Assembly (NCBI GenBank): GCA_018992685.1 | Contig: JACVGT010000019.1 | Span: 62,001 to 126,000, forward strand | Source: Theionarchaea archaeon | GTDB lineage: Archaea > Methanobacteriota_B > Thermococci > Methanofastidiosales > SZ-28-30 | Direction: 5' to 3' | DNA length: 64,000 nt | In this document: positions 58,623 through 64,000 of the stretch, piece after piece | Layout: the number at the start of each line of letters is the position of its first letter | Position numbering within the stretch: position 1 is the first letter of the stretch | The notes under the pieces: model-generated | What the model was told of the DNA's origin: nothing | What the model saw: only the letters and a program-made list of their open reading frames with translations | The model's database searches: none | Program-made: the position numbers and the translations under genes

Positions 58623-59538
58623 TTTCAGTTCCTCATCTCTGGAAAACGGGACTATCAGTGACGACCACATCCTTAGAACCGGCACGCCAATTTTGAATGA
58701 TGTAGTGTGTATTGGCCCTGCAGCTGTAGATACTGTTTTCCTGGTGAAGGAATTCCCTGTATCGGATGAGATTTCTCTTGCCTCCTGGTCAAGAGAATTC
58801 TTCGGGGGTTCATCAGCAAATGTGGCAGTGGGACTGTCACGGCTGGGGTTCTACTCAGGACTGGTCAGCAAGGTGGGGAGAGATTCAAGGGGCGTTGGCC
58901 TTCTCAGCAAGCTGATCTCAGAAGGAGTTGATATCCGAAAGATCTCTATCTGTGATAAGACTGCTCAGAGCGTAGTCCTGATCAACGAGGAGGGGGAGAA
59001 AGTAATTGTGGCAGATACGCAGTGTGCACTGAGAACAGAAGAGGATGTACCTGCAGGGTATCTTGCCAAGAGTAGAGCGTTATATCTTGGAGAGTGCTTC
59101 CTACCAGCAGCTGCGAAAGCAGTGGAACGAGCTCTGGAGGAGGGGCTACACATCTTTCTCAGGCTGAAAAATGTCCATCTCTCCTTTTTGCTGGATCTGG
59201 AAAGGATTGTCAGGAATGCTGACTTTGTCATCATGAATGAAAAGACTCATGCACAAATGAAGGAGACCCGTGAGAATTTTGTCATCACCAGGGGAAAAAG
59301 AGGGTGTTACCACCCGGCAGAAGACATTGAAGTACAGGGTATGTCTGTTCCCTGTCTAGATACGACGGGAGCAGGAGACGCCTTCTGTGCAGGATTCATC
59401 TGTCAGGTGATGGAAGGGAAGTCTGTGCCAGAGGCCCTCAGGTTTGCCAATGCAGCGGGAGCAGCATCCACAACACGGTATGGGGCCATGGATAGCATGC
59501 CTTCACTCAGTGAAGTGGAATCACTCCTGAAGCACTGA
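58603..59538 (+). CDS. PfkB/ribokinase-family sugar or nucleoside kinase
   Basis: The 311-residue kinase shows the PfkB N-terminal DVVCIGPAAVDTVFLVKEFP, the FGGSSANVAVGLSRLG motif, SKVGRDSRGVGLLSKL, FVITRGKRG and the catalytic DTTGAGDAF motif at about 253-261. The family phosphorylates sugars, nucleosides or related metabolites; the substrate is not readable. ATG 58603 with GAGG upstream lies inside the end of the regulator gene, so it is translationally coupled to it. The 3' end overlaps the convergent archaemetzincin gene by 18 bases. Confidence 0.88.
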   Translation: MGKKVDNFSSSSLENGTISDDHILRTGTPILNDVVCIGPAAVDTVFLVKEFPVSDEISLASWSREFFGGSSANVAVGLSRLGFYSGLVSKVGRDSRGVGLLSKLISEGVDIRKISICDKTAQSVVLINEEGEKVIVADTQCALRTEEDVPAGYLAKSRALYLGECFLPAAAKAVERALEEGLHIFLRLKNVHLSFLLDLERIVRNADFVIMNEKTHAQMKETRENFVITRGKRGCYHPAEDIEVQGMSVPCLDTTGAGDAFCAGFICQVMEGKSVPEALRFANAAGAASTTRYGAMDSMPSLSEVESLLKH

Positions 59539-60006
59539 ATGGAACTTCCTCAGGCATGCTCGGCAGAATTCAACACTCTTGTAATCGGTATCAGACAGGA
59601 TGTTGGAAAAGTGCATCACACATTGGGGATTCGGACAGTGAACAAGTGATAGTACGTGGCCCAACTCATGAACAGCTTCCTTTGTTATCCGTTCTTCCAG
59701 ACGAGGTCCCTGCAGCCTGGCAGTGGAGATTATGGCATTGGCACCAGGTGCATAGCCGAAAATGTAATTGAGGCCTTGAGCATACAGGTCCACAGTGGTG
59801 ATGAGGAGATGGTGACCTTTCCTGATTTCCACTATATCCATAAAGGGATACACCAGGTATTGTCCTCTTGTAGGGTCGTATGCTTTCTCTGGTATTGGCT
59901 GTTCCTCTCCAATAGAACAAGAAAAGCCCATGGACTCCAAGTGGGACTTAACTACCTCCAGCAGGGTTCTTTCAATAGTTCCAACGGACACAATGATCAC
60001 TTCCAT
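59521..60006 (-). CDS. amzA: Archaemetzincin
   Basis: The 161-residue metallopeptidase has the archaemetzincin signature: H113-E-L-G-H117 and H123 with C124 in VHELGHVLSLVHCPNPQCVMHFSN, giving the catalytic zinc (three His) and, with C129, C148 and C151 (FCRAC), a second zinc site. The conserved methionine follows in CVMHF. Family members are small cytoplasmic aminopeptidase-like proteins with weak known activity. A TATA box is at 60027-60036. Confidence 0.92.
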   Translation of the reverse strand: MEVIIVSVGTIERTLLEVVKSHLESMGFSCSIGEEQPIPEKAYDPTRGQYLVYPFMDIVEIRKGHHLLITTVDLYAQGLNYIFGYAPGANAIISTARLQGPRLEERITKEAVHELGHVLSLVHCPNPQCVMHFSNILSDTDYKSVEFCRACLRKFHSVLQE

Positions 60007-60026
60007 GATTTCTCTTGGCTCAAGGA

Positions 60027-60036
60027 CATAAAGAGT
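60027..60036 (-). promoter_or_regulatory. TATA box of the archaemetzincin gene
   Basis: Minus-strand CTCTTTATGT 21-30 bases before ATG 60006. Confidence 0.5.
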
Positions 60037-60147
60037 CTTCTTCGTTACACGGTGGATAATTCAAGAGCGTCCATAATTCCAAGAGGAATCTCCAACAGTC
60101 ATGGTCGAGACCGCGACACTTCACCAACATTTCCTGACCTTCACAAC

Positions 60148-60157
60148 CTTTTTATAC
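60148..60157 (+). promoter_or_regulatory. TATA box of uvrA
   Basis: CTTTTTATAC 34-43 bases before ATG 60191. The frame stays open upstream to 60101, but that part precedes the promoter. Confidence 0.6.
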
Positions 60158-60190
60158 CTCGACTATTCTTCCCATGTGCTGGGTTTTACT

Positions 60191-63049
60191 ATGGCAACTG
60201 ACAGAATCTTCATCAAAGGTGCATCTCAGCACAACCTGAAAAATATAGACGTAGAGATACCGCGGAACAGTCTGGTGGTGATTACTGGTGTTTCAGGTTC
60301 AGGGAAGTCCTCTTTGGCCTTTGATACCATCTATGCTGAGGGACAGAGGCGCTATGTGGAATCCTTATCGGCCTACGCCCGTCAGTTTCTGGAACAGATG
60401 GACAAGCCCGATGTGGAATACATTGAAGGGTTGTCTCCCGCCATCTCTATTGAACAGAAAGGAGTGAGCAAGAACCCCCGCTCTACCGTGGGGACGGTTA
60501 CTGAAATATATGATTATTTACGATTGCTGTACGCCAGAATTGGTGTCCCTCATTGTCCCGAATGTGGGAAAGAGATCAGAAAGCAGACGCCGCAGGAGAT
60601 TGTGGACCAGGTGCTGGTATTCCAGGGGAAAGAAATCTCTGTGTTGTCCCCCATTGTGAGAGGCAGAAAAGGGATCTATAAGAGAGAGCTGGAGAACCTC
60701 CTGGCCCAGGGATTTACCAGAGCACGCGTTGACGGGGTAATCAGGCACCTGGATGAGGAAGAAATAGACCTGGAGAAGTACAAGAAACATGACATTGAGG
60801 TAGTGGTGGACACCCTTACTGTCTCTCCAGACGAGAAAGAACGAATCGCTGATTCTGTGGAAATGGCCCTGGATCTCAGTGAGGGACTGGTGATCATATC
60901 GACCCCTGAAGACCACATGTATTCTGAACATTTCTCGTGTCCTGACTGTGGCATTTCTTTTGAAGAACTGGAACCCCGGATGTTCTCATTCAACTCACCT
61001 TTTGGGGCCTGTCCTGAATGCCACGGGCTGGGAGAGAGGATGCGCATTGACCCTGAAAAAGTGCTTGACAGCAGACGGTCCATCCGAGAAGGTGCCATTC
61101 GACCCTGGAAGTCTTCCAACCAGGACGGGTACTACATGTCAAAATTGTCCCAGCTGGCAGCGCATCTGAAAATCCCCATGGACAAGCCACTGAAAGAGGT
61201 TCCTCAGAAGACCCTTGATATAATATTATATGGTACACGAGAGCCCATTCATTATGTATTTGAAGGTGACAGGTCCAGATGGGAATATACCGGAGGATTT
61301 GAAGGAGTCATCACCAACCTCAAGAGACGGTACAGCCAGACCAAGTCTGAGTACATCCGATCAGAAATTGAAACCTTCATGAGCAGCATAGCGTGTCCTG
61401 TTTGCAAGGGAAAGCGGCTGAAGCCAGAGAGCCTGTCAGTGACCATACAGGATATGTGCATCACAGACATTACAGAAATGTCCATAAAGGAAGCACAAGA
61501 GTTCTTTGATACACTTGACCTGTCAGAAAAGGAACAGATAATTGCAAAGCAGATTTTGAAGGAGATCAACGAACGGCTGGGGTTCATGGTTTCAGTCGGG
61601 CTGGAATACCTCACCCTTGATAGAAAAGCTGCTACATTATCTGGAGGAGAAGCTCAGAGGATTCGCCTGGCAACCCAGATAGGGTCATCGTTGATGGGTG
61701 TTCTGTACATACTGGATGAACCTTCCATCGGACTGCACCAGAGGGACAATGCCAGGCTGCTGGCCACCTTGCAGCAGCTGAGAGACCTGGGGAACACCGT
61801 GATTGTCATTGAGCACGACGAAGCTACCATGAGAGCTGCAGACCACATCATTGATATGGGACCAGGAGCAGGACTGCATGGAGGGTACGTCGTTGCCCAT
61901 GGAACAGTCACTGATGTCTGTCAGAACCCTCGATCACTGACAGGAAAATACTTGAAGGGTGAACTGTCCATTGAAGTGCCGGCGCAGAGGCTGGAATGGA
62001 ATCGGAGTCTCACCATGAAGGGCGTGCGCCATAATAATTTGAAGAATGTTGATGTGGAAATACCACTGGGAGTATTTGTCTGTATAACAGGTGTCTCAGG
62101 ATCTGGGAAATCATCACTGGTGGATGATACACTGCACAAGGCACTAGCCCAGTACTTCTACGGTTCCTCAGAGAAACCAGGAGCATTTGATGGCATGGAA
62201 GGACTGGAAGCTGTGGATAAGGTAATTATTATTGATCAATCTCCCATTGGAAGGACTCCCCGGTCCAATCCTGCCACATATACGGGTGCCCTCTCCCCCA
62301 TACGACAGCTGTTTTCTCAGATGCCTCAATCCAAGAAGCGGGGGTATAGGCCAGGACGATTCTCGTTCAATGTGAAGGGAGGGCGATGTGAGGCCTGCAA
62401 GGGACATGGACTGGTGAAAATTGAGATGCACTTTTTGCCAGATGTGTATGTACCATGCGAAGTGTGCAAGGGCAGACGGTTCAACAGAGACACACTGAGT
62501 GTCCGATACAAGGGAAAGAGCATTGCAGATGTTCTGGACATGAGCGTGGAAGAGGCTTTGGATTTCTTTGAGAACATACCCACAGTCAAGAGAAAGTTGA
62601 AAACGCTGTATGATGTGGGAATGGGATATATCAAACTGGGGCAACCTGCCACCACGTTGTCTGGAGGAGAGGCCCAGAGAGTGAAACTGTCCCGTGAACT
62701 GTCCAAGAAAGGAACTGGAAGCACCCTGTACATACTGGATGAACCCACCACTGGACTGCATTTTGATGATATCTTGAAACTGCTCAATGTGCTCAAGAAG
62801 CTGGTGAAGCGAGGAAACACTATCCTGGTCATTGAACACAACCTGGACGTGATAAAGACTGCAGACTACATCATTGACCTGGGACCTGAGGGGGGAGAAG
62901 AGGGAGGATATGTTGTGGCCACGGGTACTCCTGAGCAGGTGGCCCAGACAGACACTCACACAGGGAGATTCCTGAGAAAGGTACTTCATGAAGAAGCACA
63001 CAGCATTGAGGAGTCAAGCTCAGAAAGAGCCGGTATCTCTGCATCCTAG
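60191..63049 (+). CDS. uvrA: Excinuclease ABC subunit UvrA
   Basis: The 952-residue protein is a full-length bacterial-type UvrA. It has two ABC ATPase modules with Walker [15 protein letters not shown] (33-46) and [13 protein letters not shown], the ABC signatures [12 protein letters not shown] and [12 protein letters not shown], Walker [12 protein letters not shown] and [11 protein letters not shown], and zinc-binding CxxC pairs (CPECG..., CPDCG...[13 protein letters not shown]...CEVCKGRR). It scans DNA for damage with UvrB. UvrA is sporadic in archaea and comes from bacteria by transfer. Base composition here is not visibly different from its neighbours. UvrB and UvrC are not in the window. 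Confidence 0.96.
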   Translation: MATDRIFIKGASQHNLKNIDVEIPRNSLVVITGVSGSGKSSLAFDTIYAEGQRRYVESLSAYARQFLEQMDKPDVEYIEGLSPAISIEQKGVSKNPRSTVGTVTEIYDYLRLLYARIGVPHCPECGKEIRKQTPQEIVDQVLVFQGKEISVLSPIVRGRKGIYKRELENLLAQGFTRARVDGVIRHLDEEEIDLEKYKKHDIEVVVDTLTVSPDEKERIADSVEMALDLSEGLVIISTPEDHMYSEHFSCPDCGISFEELEPRMFSFNSPFGACPECHGLGERMRIDPEKVLDSRRSIREGAIRPWKSSNQDGYYMSKLSQLAAHLKIPMDKPLKEVPQKTLDIILYGTREPIHYVFEGDRSRWEYTGGFEGVITNLKRRYSQTKSEYIRSEIETFMSSIACPVCKGKRLKPESLSVTIQDMCITDITEMSIKEAQEFFDTLDLSEKEQIIAKQILKEINERLGFMVSVGLEYLTLDRKAATLSGGEAQRIRLATQIGSSLMGVLYILDEPSIGLHQRDNARLLATLQQLRDLGNTVIVIEHDEATMRAADHIIDMGPGAGLHGGYVVAHGTVTDVCQNPRSLTGKYLKGELSIEVPAQRLEWNRSLTMKGVRHNNLKNVDVEIPLGVFVCITGVSGSGKSSLVDDTLHKALAQYFYGSSEKPGAFDGMEGLEAVDKVIIIDQSPIGRTPRSNPATYTGALSPIRQLFSQMPQSKKRGYRPGRFSFNVKGGRCEACKGHGLVKIEMHFLPDVYVPCEVCKGRRFNRDTLSVRYKGKSIADVLDMSVEEALDFFENIPTVKRKLKTLYDVGMGYIKLGQPATTLSGGEAQRVKLSRELSKKGTGSTLYILDEPTTGLHFDDILKLLNVLKKLVKRGNTILVIEHNLDVIKTADYIIDLGPEGGEEGGYVVATGTPEQVAQTDTHTGRFLRKVLHEEAHSIEESSSERAGISAS

Positions 63050-63190
63050 AGGCAAGCAAAGAATACTCCTTTTCTCCTTCATCATCTCTTCTTATGAGGG
63101 TGCACCAACCGTGTCTTGATGGGGTCTTGCTACGTGACCTCTCTCCGATATTTTTCCACTGCTCTTGCGTAACCTCTTTATGGTGTGTTC

Positions 63191-63216
63191 TGCTAAACAC
63201 AAATGTGTTCGTAGCA
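63191..63216. promoter_or_regulatory. Candidate operator: 11-base inverted repeat
   Basis: TGCTA-AACACA, AA, TGTGTT-CG-TAGCA forms two arms of eleven paired bases, with a CG bulge in the right arm. It lies just downstream of a TATA-like CTCTTTATGG (63174) and before the HTH gene at 63243, a position suited to self-repression. Confidence 0.5.
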
Positions 63217-63242
63217 TACAGAAATGAACAGAGGTAGTTCAA

Positions 63243-63521
63243 ATGGAAAAGCAGGAAGAATTCATCAAAATGCTGGGTTCTAAGGCCACTCGGAGTATAC
63301 TGCAGTTTCTGGACAGGGAGGAGAAAGCGAGATACAAGCAATTTCAGGAGTTTGTGAATACACACACCCTGAACACCCGCCTCAGAGAACTCATGGACTA
63401 TGACCTCATTCAGCACCACATGGTTAGAGAAGACACCAGGAAGGAATGGTACGAACCAACTGAACGAGGCCGAAAGGCTCTCCAACTGCTGAATGAACTG
63501 GCAGAAATGGTAGACTGTTGA
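63243..63521 (+). CDS. Small winged-helix transcriptional regulator
   Basis: The 92-residue protein is a compact winged helix of the HxlR/MarR-like kind: FIKMLGSKATRSILQFLDREEKARYKQFQEFVNTHTLNTRLRELMDYDLIQHHM, then a wing with RKEWYEPTERGRKALQLLNEL. There is no ligand domain. GAGGT lies about eight bases before ATG 63243. A strong inverted repeat is in its promoter region, so it probably regulates itself. Confidence 0.8.
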   Translation: MEKQEEFIKMLGSKATRSILQFLDREEKARYKQFQEFVNTHTLNTRLRELMDYDLIQHHMVREDTRKEWYEPTERGRKALQLLNELAEMVDC

Positions 63522-63790
63522 GATTTCCGGAGCAGTTCTGTTCCGGCGTGAGTTCGTACGGTCCAAAAAGTCATCTGCTGGGCTCGGAGGGGCGAAAAAA
63601 CATTCATTTTTTTCTGCTGTTAACAGACCAGATTCACTTTTTCAGTAGTCATTCATCCGCAGACTGAAGAATCACATTAAGACCACAAAATCACTTCATG
63701 AGAAAAAGAAGGCAATTCAGAAGATTTTCGGCCTATTTCGCATAAATTCTTTCAGCCTATCATGGGGAGATAGAGATGATCAACCACAAA
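63522..63790. other. Intergenic region, no gene seen
   Basis: About 270 bases with T- and A-rich tracts (TTTTTTTCTG near 63608), probably including the stop for the HTH transcript. No frame or RNA is supported. Confidence 0.4.
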
Positions 63791-63800
63791 AGTTAATAAG
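63791..63800 (+). promoter_or_regulatory. TATA box of the last, partial gene
   Basis: AGTTAATAAG 22-31 bases before ATG 63822. Confidence 0.5.
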
Positions 63801-63821
63801 TATTTGAAGCATATAGAAATC

Positions 63822-64000
63822 ATGAAGAGAGTAGCACTCGTGGCGTTGGTGTTGATGATCCCGGTTCCCGCTATGGCACAGCAGATGTGCTGGATTTCAC
63901 CTGCAGAAGGCAGTGAGAATATTGTGATACTGAGGGTTGAGCACACTGCCACGATTCCAAATGATGAGTATGTTGTCATCTATAATACTGGTAGGACATC
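63822..64000 (+). CDS. Secreted protein, N-terminal part (3' truncated)
   Basis: The frame begins at ATG 63822 and is still open at the window end. It starts with a signal peptide (K-R-V-A-L-V-A-L-V-L-M-I-P-V-P-A-M-A, cut likely after A-M-A) and continues with W-I-S-P-A-E-G-S-E-N and a beta-rich stretch. I-P-N-D-E-Y-V-V-I-Y-N-T-G resembles the start of a lamin-tail or other Ig-like surface domain. Too little is visible to assign a function. The leaderless start is set by the TATA box at 63791. Confidence 0.6.
   Translation, partial: MKRVALVALVLMIPVPAMAQQMCWISPAEGSENIVILRVEHTATIPNDEYVVIYNTGRT

Noticed and set aside
1..64000. CRISPR arrays, insertion sequences, integrase sites, rRNA operons
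   Set aside because: No regularly spaced repeats, transposase-like proteins with terminal repeats, or rRNA sequences were seen on either strand.

Overview
The window is archaeal chromosomal DNA, most likely from an anaerobic euryarchaeote. Evidence is a clamp of the PCNA type, both topoisomerase VI subunits, an archaeal ATP-dependent DNA ligase, geranylgeranylglyceryl phosphate synthase, ribosomal protein L40e, Tsr3, the AK6/Fap7 kinase, archaemetzincin and the archaeal AsnRS-like asparagine synthetase. Almost every gene has an archaeal TATA box 20-30 bases before a leaderless start, or a GGAGG/GGTGAT ribosome binding site. A 15-gene membrane-bound hydrogenase operon with the Thermococcus gene order, and secreted C11 and C25 peptidases, suggest a relative of Thermococci or Theionarchaea. 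That lineage guess is inference. No rRNA, tRNA, IS element or CRISPR array was found.

Layout. 1-5.0 kb: a DUF438/PAS protein end, a ferritin-like/VIT1 metal transporter, a secreted C11 peptidase and a lipoprotein. 5.2-12.9 kb: a radical SAM/SPASM enzyme, GtrA, a TIM-barrel protein, a PRPP-synthetase-like protein, an M28 aminopeptidase, a GNAT-OB fusion and a polytopic membrane protein. 13-17.6 kb: Top6A/Top6B and the operon Tsr3-L40e-GGGPS-HTH. 18.2-20.2 kb: lipoate ligase facing a GcvH-like/hydrogenase protease pair. 20.5-25 kb: a KaiC-like ATPase, DUF2116, PadR, inositol-phosphate synthase, PCNA and a decayed gene. 25-27.5 kb: a large C25 peptidase. 27.8-31.8 kb: the operon DNA ligase, TrmO-like, MutS-like. 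31.9-37.8 kb: tandem membrane paralogs, a FIST sensor, a small secreted protein, an Lrp regulator and a PEP carboxykinase.

37.8-41.6 kb: a frameshifted asparagine synthetase, a glycosidase-like lipoprotein with an internal stop, AK6 and an SplB-like radical SAM protein. 41.6-50.8 kb (minus strand): CooF-like ferredoxin, a shortened CooS-like protein, Mrp antiporter subunits E, F, G, MbhD, MbhE, B, C, D, then the hydrogenase module JKLMN. This would couple oxidation of reduced ferredoxin to H2 evolution and to an ion gradient. 51.3-53 kb: a diadenylate cyclase next to an MscS channel. 53-64 kb: an alkaline-phosphatase-superfamily protein, a HEAT-repeat protein, an ECF-S-like transporter with lipoprotein, its divergent regulator and a PfkB kinase, archaemetzincin, UvrA, an HTH regulator with a strong inverted repeat, and the start of a secreted protein.

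The strongest lead is the CooS-like protein heading the hydrogenase operon. It keeps the cluster B cysteines and four C-cluster cysteines but lacks the C-cluster histidine and one cysteine, so it is probably not a normal CO dehydrogenase. Several reading frames (24.8, 34.7, 38.35 and 39.22 kb) carry stops or a homopolymer frameshift, which points to gene decay or consensus errors.
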